From NCBI RefSeq assembly GCF_029407905.1, contig NC_073634.1, positions 29,339,501 to 29,403,500 of the forward strand: a DNA stretch of 64,000 bases. The letters are read 5' to 3'. Positions 33,155-44,375 of the stretch are shown here, one piece after another. Under the pieces are notes generated by a model. That model had not been told where the DNA came from. It was given only the letters and a program-made list of their open reading frames with translations, and made no database searches. Numbering within the stretch: position 1 is the first letter of the stretch; each line of letters opens with the position of its first letter. Both the position numbers and the translations under genes were made by a program. This DNA is from Bubalus kerabau (lineage: Eukaryota; Chordata; Mammalia; Artiodactyla; Bovidae).

Positions 33155-33420
33155 TTGTGTGATTATAACACATTTGTCTAATGTCTTCTGATGAACATTT
33201 GGGATTACTTTGCATATATATACAATTGTGCCGAAACATAAATTACATCTTTTTATATATGTGTGTTAAAGTTTCTCTAGAACACAAAGTTAGGAGTATA
33301 ATTGCTAAATTGTAGGTTATTCTTACCTTATAACCTACCTAGATAATTCCAAAATTCTCTCCAAAGTGACTGTACCAATTTATACTCTGGCCAGTGGTAT
33401 ATAAAACTATTGTTTCTGTT
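33155..33420. repeat. Ancient L1M LINE, right part
   Basis: Continues the left part: 'cttctgatgaacatttggga', 'taaagtttctctagaacaca', 'aggagtataattgctaaatt', 'caaagtgactgtaccaattt'. Same order as common L1M 3' sequence. Confidence 0.55.
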
Positions 33421-33425
33421 ACTCA

Positions 33426-33700
33426 GAGAAGGCGATGGGCACCCCACTCCAGTACTCTTGCCTGGAAAATCCCATGGATGGAGGAGCCTGTTAGGCTGCA
33501 GTCCATGGGGTCGCTAAGAGTCGGACACGACTGAGCGACTTCACTTTCACTTTTCACTTTCATGCATTGGAGAAGGAAATGGCAACCCACTCCAGTGTTC
33601 TTGCCTGGAGAATCCCAGGAATGGGGGAGCCTGATGGGCTGCCGTCTCTGGGGTCGCACAGAGTCGGACACGACTGAAGCGACTTAGCAGCAGCAGCAAC
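33426..33700 (+). repeat. Bov-A2 SINE
   Basis: Full copy from 'gagaaggcgatgggcacccc' to a (GCA)n end. A Bov-tA starts within two bases of its end, giving a head-to-tail composite. Confidence 0.95.
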
Positions 33701-33701
33701 A

Positions 33702-33890
33702 GGGCTTCCTTGGTGGCTCAGCTGGTGAAGAATCTGCCTGTAACGCAGGAGACCTGGGTTCGATCCCTGGGTTGGGAAGATCCCCTGGAGAAGGGAAATG
33801 CTACCACTCCAGTATTCTGGCCTGGAGAATTCCATGGACTATAATGGGGTCACAAAGAGTTGGACATGACTGAGCGACTTTCACTTCACT
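33702..33890 (+). repeat. Bov-tA SINE abutting Bov-A2
   Basis: tRNA head 'gggcttccttggtggctcag', 'ggttcgatccctgggttggg', and a shortened BovA body (the usual 'agaggagcctggcgggctac' is missing after 'catggact'). Confidence 0.93.
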
Positions 33891-34573
33891 TCGTGTTAGT
33901 ATCAGTGCTGTCTTATATAAATATAATGTTGGTCATACATGTAACTTAAAATTTTCTAGTCATTAACAAAAAAGGTGAAGTCAATTTTAGTAATGTATTT
34001 TGTTTAATCATTATATAAAAAATACCATTTCAGTATATAAATAATAAAATTAATGAGATTTTTGCATTCTCTTTTCTATTAAATCATCAAAATGTGGCAT
34101 GTATTTTATATTTAACAGCAAGTCTCAATTTGGGTTAGCCATACTTCAGATTCTTACTAGTCACCAGTGGTTAGTAGCTGTTAGCACAGCTCTATATCGT
34201 TGTCTCCATTCAGTACTAAGAATCTCCCCCCCTCCATATTTCATTGTAACTTTAATTTTGTATTTCGTGTTATTTGTGAGGGTGAACATTCTCATGTTTA
34301 TTGGCCATTTAAATTTCCCCTTTTGTGTATTTACTGTTTTCCTTTGGCCTATTTTCTGTTTTCCTCGTTTTTTTCTTAATGAAAAAATTTTATAGGTGTA
34401 AATATGGGCATACTTTGCCACTAGAATGCTGGTTTGTCAATTGTGTTTTAAGAGTTTTTACAGATTAATAGATAAGTGTCTCTATAAATGACACATTAAA
34501 CAGTTTAACCTAAAGCTAGTTTTAAAATGACTCCAGAAATATTTGGATTGAAGTGAGGTATTTGAACTCTTAT
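33891..34573. other. Intronic sequence, possible old L1
   Basis: 34,085-34,420 resembles old L1 3' text ('gtgttatttgtgagggtgaa', 'ttggccatttaaatttcccc') with low confidence. No gene. Confidence 0.35.
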
Positions 34574-34806
34574 CAGGTGGTGCTAGTGTTAAAGAACCCA
34601 CCTGCCAATGTGGGAGATATAAAAGATGCAAGTTTGATCCCTGGGTTGGGAAGATCCTTTGGAGGAGGGCATGGCTACCCACTCCAGTATTCTTGCCTGG
34701 AGAATCCCATGGTCAGAGGAGCCTGGCGCAGTCTACAGTCAATAGGGTTGCAAAGAGTTGGATACGACTGAAGTGACTTAGGACTGAAGTGGCTTAGCAC
34801 GTATGC
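34574..34806 (+). repeat. Bov-tA SINE, diverged
   Basis: Degenerate head ('caggtggtgctagtgttaaa', 'agtttgatccctgggttggg') and a body ending with a doubled 'actgaagtgacttagga' / 'ctgaagtggcttagcac'. Confidence 0.88.
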
Positions 34807-35133
34807 ATACGCTTGAGGGAGAAAAGGGGGATGGGGGATTGCTTTACACTTAAATAATCCTTTGTGTGTGTTTCTTTTCCTTCCTTTTGTTCAGCTTAAT
34901 CTTTTAGTCTTGCTTCTTTCCTTAACTGTAACCTCAAGGACTCTAGGAAGAACTATCCTGAATGGATTCTGGCCTAGAATTAAAGATGTTCTCAAAAAAG
35001 GCTATAGGGCTCCACTGAGGTAGGGATTTGGGGCTTTATATGCTGCATCTGAAAAAAAAACAGGTGACAAATTCATTATTGTGCCCTCTGTCTGCAGTTA
35101 AGTGGGTGTAATTGACTAGGTGCTTTAAACGTG
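34807..35133. other. Intronic sequence, nothing recognised
   Basis: About 330 bp. No gene or repeat call. Confidence 0.4.
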
Positions 35134-35268
35134 AAGATCCCCTGGAGAAGGAAATGGTAACCCACACCAGTGTTCTTGCCTGGAGAATCCCAGGGACAGT
35201 GGAGTCTGACCGGCTACATACAGTCCATGGGGTCGCAAAGAGTCGGACATGACTGAGTGACTAACACC
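35134..35268 (+). repeat. BovA SINE monomer
   Basis: 'gatcccctggagaaggaaat', 'actccagtgttcttgcctgg'-like block, and a close 'cggacatgactgagtgacta'. It starts at the junction after where the tRNA head would be. Confidence 0.9.
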
Positions 35269-35539
35269 TTATATGGAACACCAAAAGTAAATTTGCTGAA
35301 AATCCAGAACTGCTTTTACTTAATAAATGCTCCAGTAGACGACAGGGTTAGTCAGTCTTTTGATATAATATTTTTTTTGAATGTTAGAATTGCTACCTTG
35401 GAATCTTTTCTTACAGGAGTATCTTTTAACGCATTTTTTACTCAACCCCTGTTAGTTGCCAGGGTCACAAGTTAGGATGTGAGAAGAGGTAAGAAAGGCA
35501 AAAATGTTAAAAGGAATTTGGATGATTGTATAACAATGG

Positions 35540-35990
35540 TGAGATGGTGGGATAAGGGTTGGAGAAGGCATCAAGGAAGTATTATTTCATAGTTATCCCG
35601 AATGATCTGGTTATCTTAGTTAAAGAAGGTAGGGCAAATTGACCTTGAGGTAGGAGTAAGCATGATGTACTTGGTCTGTGTAAGTCCTCAGCAGGCAGAT
35701 TAGAGAAGGTTCCAGACTGGATATTTTATACTTAATTTTAGTTGGGGAGTGGGAAGCAAATATATTTTTTTGGGACAGTTAAGGTATGTTTTAAGGAAAT
35801 CAACTTGGTAGTAATATGGAAAGTGGATGGAAGGAAGGGGAAATTGAAGTCAGGGAGACCAATCAGGAAGCTGTGAGATAATCCAGAGAACAGGTTATAT
35901 TAAAGGCTTAAGATTGATTGGAGGGTAAGTGATATACTTAAATGGAAAATGTGGTGGGATGTGGTGTTGAAGTAGTTGGATTTATATAAA
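35540..35990 (-). repeat. L2 LINE
   Basis: Reversed L2 coding region: 'gttggagaaggcatcaagga', 'aggaaatcaacttggtag', 'gtcagggagaccaatcagga', 'agctgtgagataatccagag'. These correspond to the common L2 RT 3' region read backwards. Confidence 0.55.
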
Positions 35991-36005
35991 TGGTTTATAG
36001 TTTCT

Positions 36006-36140
36006 GAAAGTGAAGTGAAAGTGAAGTCGCTCAGTCGTGTCCGACTCTTAGCGACCCCATGGACTGCAGCCCTACCAGGCTCCTCTGTTCATGGGATTTT
36101 CCAGGCGAGAGTACCGGAGTGGGGTGCCATTGCCATTGCC
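36006..36140 (-). repeat. BovA SINE monomer (Bov-A2 derived)
   Basis: 'gaaagtgaagtgaaagtgaa' linker, 'gtcgctcagtcgtgtccgac', and 'gagtggggtgccattgccat' with an extra pair of 'tgccat' units. Confidence 0.9.
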
Positions 36141-36595
36141 ATTATAGTTTCTAGCCCCAGTTAATAAAAGGATTACAAATAGGTAGATTAACAGGTAGTT
36201 AGTACAGATAGTAGTTTGGGATATGAGGGTGTTTTGGTGGCAGAGATGAAGATTTTGGTTGTTTGAAGAAATATGTACAAACATATTTTAATGATTAAAA
36301 TCTGCACTAAAATGCACCTGAGAAGTCAACCTACGAGTGATAGCTGAAGCAGTGAGTTGGATCAGAGGACAGATATTGTGTTTTGGGTTGAAGGCTACTT
36401 GTTTTGGGGGGCCCAATTCCCTCTTGAATTTAGGAAGCTGAAGGAAAAAGAATGAACATGAATGGTTGTGTTTTGAATTTGAGTGTTTTCATAGTCAGCA
36501 GAAATGTCAAGAGTTTCAGGAAGGGAGGCATTTTCAGTAGTGTGACGTGTTACAAAGTAGCTTATCTTGCGAAGCCTCCTTTTTAGGACCAGTCG
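36141..36595. other. Intronic sequence, nothing recognised
   Basis: About 450 bp, no supported call. Confidence 0.4.
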
Positions 36596-37640
36596 TTGTT
36601 CAGTCGCCCAGTCGTGTCCAACTCTTTGTGATCCCATGAACTTATGTATGCCAGGCCTCCCTGTCCCTCCTCATCTCCTAAAGTTTGCCCAAGTTCACAT
36701 CCGTTGCGTTAGTGATGCCATCTAACCATCTCAACTTCTGATGCCCTCTTCTCCCTCTGCCTTCAGTCTTTCCCAGCATCAGGGACAGTTCCAGTTTGTC
36801 AGCTATTCATATCAGATGACCAAAATACTGGAGTTTCAGCTTCAGCATAAGTCCTTCCTATGAGTATTCAGGGTTGATTTCCCTTAAGATTGACTGGTTT
36901 GATTTCCTTGCTGTCCAAGGGACTCCCAGGAGTCTTCTCCAGCACCACAGTTTGAAGGCATTAATTCTTCAGCACTCTCCCTTCTTTACAGTCCAGTGCT
37001 CTCAACCTTACATGACCACTGGGAAGACCATAGCCTTGACTTCCACAGACCTTTGTCGGCAGAGTAGTGTCTCTGCTTTTCAACACACTGTCTAGGTTTG
37101 TCATGGCTTTCCTGCCAAGCAAACGTCCTCTGAGTTCATGGTTGCGGTCACCATCCACAGAGATTTTAGAGCCCAAGAAAAGGAAATCTGTCACTACTTC
37201 TATCTTTCCCCCCTCTATTTGCCATGAAGTAATGGGGCCGAATGCCATGATCTTACTTTTTTTTTTTTTTTAAGTATTTAGTATTAAGCCAGCTCTTTCA
37301 GTCTCCTCTTTAGTTCCTCTTGGTTTTCTGCCTTTAGAGTGGTATCCACATATCTGAGGTTGTTGATGTTTCTCCAGCCTGTCTTGATTCCAGCTGGTAA
37401 CTCATCCAGCCTGGCATTTCTCATTATGCACTCAGCATATAGATTAAACAGACAGGGTGACAGCAGACAGCTCTGTTGTACTCCTTTCTCAGTCTGGAAT
37501 CTCTATACAGGGTTCTTAGGAGACAGGCAAGATGGTTTGGTATTCCCATCTCTTTAAGAGCTTTCCAGTTTATTAGGACCAGACTGTTGTATGTATGAAC
37601 TAGTAAGTCTTTTAAGCGGGAGCTGATTCTACCAAGCAAA
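36596..37640 (-). repeat. BovB LINE, older diverged copy
   Basis: Reversed BovB from 'gttcagtcgcccagtcgtgt' on. Pieces of the RT frame are seen on the - strand ('LKEMGIPNHLACLLRTLY' at about 37,510-37,560; 'MLSA' and 'LIYMLSA' near 37,430), with several frame breaks and losses. A 15-base T run at 37,258-37,272 sits inside it. Divergence is clearly higher than in other BovB copies, so it is an early insertion. Confidence 0.85.
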
Positions 37641-38394
37641 AACATCAGTGTTTGAGTTGTTTTTGCCAGGAATATTATGTGAAACATTCTAGATAAGTTA
37701 TTCATAATCTAACCATGCTCCAGGGTAAAGTAAATTCACTTTGGTGGATATTAGGACTATGACTGTACTTCTATTTCACCTCAATAACTTCTCATAAATA
37801 GATCACTAAAAGGATTATATAATCAAACCTACAAATGAAAATTTCTCCAAAAACTTCTTGAAACCTTTGTTTGGTTTTTTTCTTCTTCTACTTTTATAGC
37901 CTGAAATCATTTATTTAGGATAGAGGAGAAGACAGAGAACAACTGGAAGTTAAATCACGTAGCCCTGAACTTACTTTATTGTCATTGCTAATTGAAAGAC
38001 CTTTGGAATTAGGAAGAGCAGTTATGTTATTCCTGAGCTGCTTTGCTGAAGTTAGGAAAAGTCATTTCTGTCAGTATGTTTGAAGTCAGTCATGGAGTAA
38101 AAAGAACAAGTATAAAATCATGACAAAGTCCAAGCTACCTTTAGCCCTTGTTTCATTATTCAGGTAGTCAAATGCAGGTAGGACATGAGCTACGTCTGAT
38201 TTTAGCAACATGAGCCGAAAATTATAGTCTTAGGGTCCAAAGGGAAAATGCTTTTACCTTATAATATCAAGCTTTTAATGGACATATGCAGGTACCTGAT
38301 AGTGTGTTCTTTACACTGGCCTAAACTACTTTTTGGGCTTTGCCTCAGCCTTTTTTCAAGTCTGTTAGGGCTGAAAATTTTCAAAAGCCGAGGA
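37641..38394. other. Intronic sequence, nothing recognised
   Basis: About 750 bp AT-rich, no supported gene or repeat. Confidence 0.4.
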
Positions 38395-38725
38395 AGCAAT
38401 AAAAAGAAACAAACTAATGATAACCACAACATGGATGGATCTCTGAAACATGCTAAGTGGAAGAGGCCAGATGCAAAGAAGTATGTACTATGATTTTGTG
38501 TACATGAAATTTTAGAAAAGGCAAAAGTACGCTGACTGCAGATGAGTGTTTGCCTAAGTCTAGAGGTGATGGGGAGATTATTCTCAAAGGGGCACAGAGG
38601 AACTTTTTGGTGAGTTAAAAATGTTCTGTATCTTTATTGTGTGTAGTGGTGGTTACTCAAGTGTATACGTTTGTCACAGGTCATCAAACTGGATATGTAA
38701 AATGGGTACATTTTATTATACATAA
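38395..38725 (+). repeat. Ancient L1 LINE 3' end
   Basis: Sense L1M layout: 'catggatggatctctgaaac', 'gaaattttagaaaaggcaaa', 'aatgttctgtatctttattg', 'ggttactcaagtgtatacgt', 'tcatcaaactggatatgtaa', 'gggtacattttattatac'. Confidence 0.7.
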
Positions 38726-39295
38726 AACAGCAGCAGCCAGAGGTCTTCAGCATCAAGGATAAGTTGGCCAACAGAATGGAACTTTATGGATTGGACTTTA
38801 ATCCCAGGTTTTCATAGTGAAGTGACCTTGACCTGCTTTTTGACAGTAAAGCTAACACTGATGTTACCTCTTCATGTGTGCTGACAGGGAGTTATTCATA
38901 TGAGAAGGTAATTCAGATAAATGCAGTGGTTGTTACTACATCAGAAATATAAGTAAATGTGTGTATATACATATCAACTGAAATGTTCTGATAATATCTA
39001 GTTGATTAAAATTTTTTTTTCTGGTTTACTGGTTTCAGAAGTCATTGAAAGGATTTCAGAAATGAAAAAAGCATTTAAAGAATATTTAAATAGTATAGTT
39101 CAGCCTAGTTGGAAAAATTTGAGACTTCAGTATATTAGGGCAATCCTTCTCTTATATCAGATAGTTTCTCATGTCAATTTATAGATTATTAATCTGGATA
39201 TAAACTATACTTTTTTTTATTTGAATATATCTGGTTTTATTTATGTGCTAGATTGCTTATGGTAGACTAAAGTATGATTTGTGGATTGTGATGGT
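38726..39295. other. Intronic sequence, nothing recognised
   Basis: About 570 bp. The 60-codon frame near 39,002-39,184 follows a pyrimidine-rich tract and CAG, but no donor or homology supports an exon. Confidence 0.35.
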
Positions 39296-39512
39296 AATAA
39301 TAGCTAATACTTTTAAAGCACTTACTTTATGCCAGGGACTGACCATGCAGTTAACCTGCAGTACCTCATTCAGTTATTGCAGCTGCTCTGTGATACAGAT
39401 GCTTTTATTACTCTTCATCTGTTAGATGAATACATCACAGCTCTGAGGAAATTAAATAATTAGGTCAGGGTGGCACAGAAAGTGGTTGAGCTGGCATTTG
39501 AATTTGTTTACT
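39296..39512 (-). repeat. MIR SINE
   Basis: Reversed MIR: 'aaagcacttactttatgcca', 'gggactgaccatgcag', 'agtacctcattcagttatt', 'gatgaatacatcacagctct', 'gaggaaattaaataattagg'. Confidence 0.65.
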
Positions 39513-40120
39513 TTGTGTTAACGCCCATACTGTTTTTTTTTTTTGTTTTGTTTTTTAATGTAAACTCTTGAGAGGGAGAGTGATGATTTAACAGAGAGGG
39601 CATAACTGCAGATGCTCTGACCCATAATTGTACCTTTGATAACAAAGAATCTGGCATTTCTAGCTTTGGGGAGCCCGTCATGGCAGGCAGTACTTCATGG
39701 ATCTGGTCATGATGGCCATTGGGAATGATGTTTCTGTCATTCCTAAGGACTTTGATGCAACAGTTTGGCTATTTGCCTTCAGGAAGCCTTTTCACATATT
39801 ACTTTTCCTCATCCTCACATGCTTATGTCATTGTCTTAAATCAGGTTCCCCTGGAAGGCCTCATGGGAACAATATTTTGTGAGTGCCTGTGTGTTCGTGC
39901 AGGTTTGTCTATACTCTTCTGTACTTGAAAATTAGTTTTGCTGTATATAAAATCCATGAGAAACATTTTCTTTCTTTGCATATCTGAAAATATCACTGTT
40001 TTCTGGCATAGAACATTGCTATCAAAGTTTGATGACAATCTGACATAGCCGGACTGTATATTCTTCACAGTTCAGATGCATGTGTGGTCTGATTTTTAGA
40101 GGACCCTATACATACTCAGA
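39513..40120. other. Intronic sequence, nothing recognised
   Basis: About 600 bp. The T-rich run at 39,531-39,557 is low complexity. No gene. Confidence 0.4.
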
Positions 40121-40789
40121 AAAGGAAGATCATGGCATCTGGTCCCATCACTTCATGGGATATAGATGGGGAAACAGTGGAAACAGGGTCAGACTTTATT
40201 TTTTGGGCTCCAAAATCACTGCAGATGGTGACTGCAGCCATGAAATTAAAAGACTCTTACTCTTTGGAAGGAAAGTTATGACCAACCTAGATAGCATATT
40301 CAAAAGCAGAGACATTACTTTGCCAACAAAGGTTCGTCTAGTCAAGGTTATGGTTTTTCCAGTGGTTATGTATGGATGCGAGAGTTGGACTGTGAAGAAA
40401 GCTGAGCACCGAAGAATTGATGGTTTTGAACTGTGGTGTTGGAGAAGACTCTTGAGAGTCCCTTGGACTGCAAGGAGATCCAACCAGTCCATTCTAAAGG
40501 AGATCAGCCCTGGGTGTTCTTTAGAAAGAATGACGCTAAAGCTGAAACTCCAGTACTTTGGCCACCTCATGCGAAGAGTTGACTCATTGGAAAGGACACT
40601 GATGCTGAGAGGGATTGGGGGCAGGAGGAAAAGGGGATGACAGGGCATGAGATGGCTGGATGGCATTGCCAACTCGATGGACGTGAGTCTGAGTGAACTC
40701 TGGGAGTTGGTGATGGACAGGGGGGCCTGGCGTGCTGCGATTCATGGGGTCGCAAAGAGTTGGACACAACTGAGCGACTGAACTGAACT
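40121..40789 (+). repeat. BovB LINE 3' part with target-site duplication
   Basis: Sense BovB carrying an open RT C-terminal frame of about 170 codons ('GSKITADGDCSHEIKRLLLF', 'LPTKVRLVKVMVFPVVMYG', 'RRLLRVPWTARRSNQ', 'KLQYFGHLMRR') up to a stop at 40,640, then the 3' UTR and (gaact)n. Flanks TATACATA(C/T)(T/C)CAGA at 40,107-40,120 and 40,790-40,803 form a 14-bp duplication with two differences. 5'-truncated, no catalytic core. Confidence 0.94.
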
Positions 40790-40803
40790 TATACATATCC
40801 AGA

Positions 40804-40955
40804 GGATTGGGAAAATCCCCTGGAGGAGGGCATGGCAACCCACTATTCTTGCCTGAGTATTCTTGCTCCTTATTGACAGAGGAGCCTGGCAGGCTATAGT
40901 CTGTAGGGTCACGTAGAGTTGGACATGACTGAAGCGACTTAGCACAGCAGCACAT
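40804..40955 (+). repeat. Bov-tA SINE, truncated and rearranged
   Basis: Starts in the 'gattgggaaaatcccctgga' junction and continues with a BovA body in which 'attcttgcctgagtattctt' shows a small internal duplication. Ends '(agca)n'. It begins immediately after the BovB target duplication. Confidence 0.82.
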
Positions 40956-41333
40956 ATGTATGTATCCAAACAGTGATGGGTTTTTGTTGTCTCATTAAAT
41001 TGGCAGCTAAAGTGAAATGCCACTGTCAACAAAGCGTTTGCATTTTTTTACCTACTTTTTCTTTATTGAAGGACTGTGGAAAGGACTAAGAACTGGTTCT
41101 GTTGCCCTAAATTTGACATCTCTCTGCTTTTGAGTTTGAACAAGAAAATATGTTATTCTCATATATGATGAACTTCACTTATCATATATTAATTTCACAA
41201 AATCTGACTTACTGAATTATTTTCATAATCTAATATAAAGCTGTAGTTTCCAAATTTGGGGGAATTCTTAAAACTGCTCAGCATGGTCTCATAATGACAT
41301 CTCTTTATTACTGGAGCTGGGTGTGGTCAAGGC
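40956..41333. other. Intronic sequence, nothing recognised
   Basis: About 380 bp, no supported call. Confidence 0.4.
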
Positions 41334-41537
41334 TAGTTGGTCCTTAGTCATGTCCGACTCTTTGTGATCCCATGATGGACTGTAGCCCGCCAGGCTTCTC
41401 TGTCCATGGGATTTCCCAAGAATAGTGGAATGGGTTGCCATTTCTTATTCTGAGGGATCTTCCCGACCCACGGATTGAACCCATGTCTCCTTCATTGGCA
41501 GGTGGATTCTTTACCACTGAGCCACCTGGGAAGCCCC
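41334..41537 (-). repeat. Bov-tA SINE
   Basis: Reversed body ('agtcatgtccgactctttgt', 'ctctgtccatgggatttccc') and reversed head ('ggattgaacccatgtctcct', 'actgagccacctgggaagcc'). Confidence 0.9.
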
Positions 41538-42079
41538 AATGCCTAGTTACCCAGCTGTTATTTTTAAAACTGTTAAAAGTATCAATTTAACAGCTACTCA
41601 GACCCTTTTGAACTTTCCATATCATTTTTTATAAAAATCTTAAATGCCATCCATAAAACAATTCACCAAAGTTGATTTGGAAGCAGGGACAACTTTGAAT
41701 TTAGTTATAAAAGTATTAAAAATTGGAAGGAAGGATAAGGAATAAGAAACAAATGTTGTCTTTAGTGAATGAGAAAAACGTTCTTCCTTTGCTTCTTATT
41801 CAGACACTAGTATTTAGGATTTAATGCTGATATTTCTGAAAAATAATGCTTTTTAAGGCTCTGGATTGGTATTAGTACTGTGTGACTCTTCATGCCTCAT
41901 TTCAAGCATGAGGGATTTTATTACTACTGTCATTAACTTAAGTGAGGTATTCTAGTAAAAAGTAGTCATTGTGTCTAACAGTAGGCTGGTAGTGAAGAAT
42001 ATTTGGCTACATCTTAGAAACATTTCTTGATAACCCATAGAGAATACTGAATATAGAAAGAGACACTGTTCAATGTATT
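41538..42079. other. Intronic sequence, nothing recognised
   Basis: About 540 bp AT-rich, no supported call. Confidence 0.4.
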
Positions 42080-42340
42080 TCATGTGCTTGATAACTTCTG
42101 TTACACTCAGGGGATAGGTATTATTCCCTGCATTTTATAGAAACTGAGGCAGAGTTAAGGTTAAGTTGGTGATGGACAGGGAGGCCTAGTGTGCTGCGAT
42201 TCATGGGGTCTCAAGAGTTGGACACGACTGAGCGACTGAACTGAACTGAACTTGACCAAGATTACCTGTTTTGTAGGAAATAAATGGAAATCCAGACAGC
42301 TTGGCTCTAGGTCCTTGCTTTTAACCGCAAGTAAATAGAA
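42080..42340 (-). repeat. MIR SINE split by a BovB piece
   Basis: Reversed MIR 'ggataggtattattccctgc', 'attttatagaaactgaggca', 'agagttaaggttaagt', then after the insertion 'tgaccaagattacctgt' and 'ccagacagcttggctctagg'. Confidence 0.65.
42163..42251 (+). repeat. BovB LINE, 89-bp 3' tip nested in MIR
   Basis: 'ggtgatggacagggaggcct' to 'gactgaactgaactgaac'. Extreme 5' truncation, only the 3' UTR end. No clear target duplication. Confidence 0.88.
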
Positions 42341-42573
42341 CCATGAATTATATTGAGGAAGAATACATTATATTAAGAGCTGAGAATTTTCCAGACTTGA
42401 TGAAACTGGATTATTTCAGAAGGGTTATCAGTTCTCAATCTCAAAGTAGTATTTAAAAGTTTAGACTGCTTAGTCAGTGATCTAGGTCTGTAGTCTACAG
42501 CATAAAGTTAATCAACTTGTATGCTGTTTCTGCTTCTTTTTGTCCTATTGAATTACAGATTTTTAGTCTTATG

Positions 42574-42690
42574 GCTGCTGCTGCTGCTAAGTCATGCCAG
42601 TCTTGTCCAACTCTGTGCGACCCCACAGACGGCAGCCCAACAGGCTCCTCTGTCCATGGGATTCTCCAGGCAAGAATACTGGAGTGGCTA
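42574..42690 (-). repeat. BovA SINE monomer (Bov-A2 second unit)
   Basis: 'gctgctgctgctgctaagtc', 'ctgtgcgaccccacagacgg', 'ggcaagaatactggagtgg'. The rest of the dimer is missing. Confidence 0.9.
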
Positions 42691-42707
42691 ATTTAAACAT
42701 AACTTTG

Positions 42708-44375
42708 GTCAGTCAGTTCAGTCACTTAGTTGTGACTCTTTGAGACTCCATGGACTATAGCATGCCAGGCTTCTCTGTCCATCCCCAACTCCTGGAGCTT
42801 GCTCAGACTTGTGACTATCGAGTCGGTGATGCCATTCAACCATGTCCTCCTCTTGTTGTCCTCTTCTCCTCCCACCTTCAATCTTTCCCAGCATCAGGGT
42901 CTTTTCCAGTGAATCAGTTTTTCGCATCAGGTGGCCAAAGTATTGGAGCTTCAGCATCAGTCCTCTCAGTGAATAATCAAGACTGATTTCCTTTAGAATT
43001 GACTGGATTGATCTCCTTGCAGTCCAAGAGTCTTCTCCAACACCACAGTTCAAAAACATCAGCTTTCTTTATAGTCTAACTCACATCCATACATGACTAC
43101 TCGAAAAACCATAGCTTTGACTAGACGGACCTTTGTTGGCAAAGTAATGTCTCTGCTTTTTAATATGCTGTCTAGGTTGGTCATAGCTTTTCTTCCAAGG
43201 AGCAAGTGTCTTAATTTCATGGCTTCAGCCACCACCTGCAGTGATATTGAAGCCCATAAAAATAAAGTCACTGTTTCCATTGTTGCCCCACCTATTTGCC
43301 ATTAAGTGATAAGACCAGATGCCATGACTTAGTTTTCTGAATGTTGACCTTTAAGCTAACTTTTTCACTCTCCTCTTTCACTTTCATCAAGAGGCACTTG
43401 AGTTCTTCATCACCTTCTGCCATAAAGGTGGTGTCATTTGCGTATCTGAGGTTATTGATATTTCTCCCAGCAATCTTGATTCCAGCTTGTGCTTCGTCCA
43501 GCCCGGCATTTCGCATGATGTATTCTGCATATAAGTTAAATAAGGAGGGTGACAATATACAGCCTTGATGTACTCCTTTCCCGATTTGAAAGCAGTCTAT
43601 TGTTCCATGTCTGGTTCTGACTTGCTTCTTGACTTGCCTACAGGTATCTCAGAAGGCAAATAAGGTGGTCTGGTATTCCCATCTCTTTTTAAGAATTTTC
43701 CACAGTTTGTTGTGATCACACAGGCAAAGGCTTTGTTGTAGTCAATAAAGCAGAAGTAGATGTTTTTCTGGAACTCTCTTGCTTTTTCGATGACTCAATG
43801 CATGTTGGCAATTTGATCTTTGGTTCTTCTGCCTTTCCTGAATCCAGCTTGAACATCTGGAAGTTCACGGTTCACGTACTGTTGAAACCTGGATTGGAGA
43901 ATTTTGAGCATTACCTTGCTAGCATGTGAGATGAGTGCAATTATGCGGTAGTTTGAACATTCTTTGGCATTTCCTTTCTTTGGGACTGGAATGAAAACTG
44001 ACCTTTTCCAGTTCTGTGGCCACCGCTGAGTTTTCCAAATTTGCTGGCATATGGAGAGCAGCACTTTAACACTATCATCTTTTAAGATTTGAAGTAGCTC
44101 AACTGGAATTCCATTACCTCCACTAGCTTTGTTCATAGTGATGCTTCCTAAGGCCCACTTGATTTCGCACTCCAGGATGTCTGGCTCTAGGTGAGTGATC
44201 ACACCATCGTGGTTATCTGGGTCGTGAAGATCTTTTTTGTATAGTTCTTCTGTGTATTCTTGCCACCTCTTCTTAATTATCTTCTGCTTCTGTTAGGTTC
44301 ATACCATTTCTGTCCTTTATTGTGCCCATCTTTGCATGAAATGTTCCTTGGTATCTCTAATTTTCTTAACTTAAA
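42708..44375 (-). repeat. BovB LINE, longest copy, with dead reverse transcriptase
   Basis: Reversed BovB of about 1.67 kb. On the - strand from the right: the RT finger/palm part ('EIKWALGSITMNKASGGNG', 'KKGNAKECSNYRIIALIS', 'VQAGFRKGRRTKDQIANM'), then an in-frame stop, 'FCFIDYNKAF' (the usual following D is A), more frame breaks, the active-site box at 43,433-43,444 reading YAND instead of YADD, and the C-terminal part ('LPTKVRLVKAMVF', 'RRSIQSILKEIS'). It is thus inactive by several independent lesions. The endonuclease domain is not present. Confidence 0.94.

Noticed and set aside
39002..39184. Possible exon after the T-rich tract ending in CAG near 39,040
   Set aside because: A 60-codon frame only, no donor match, no homology recognised.
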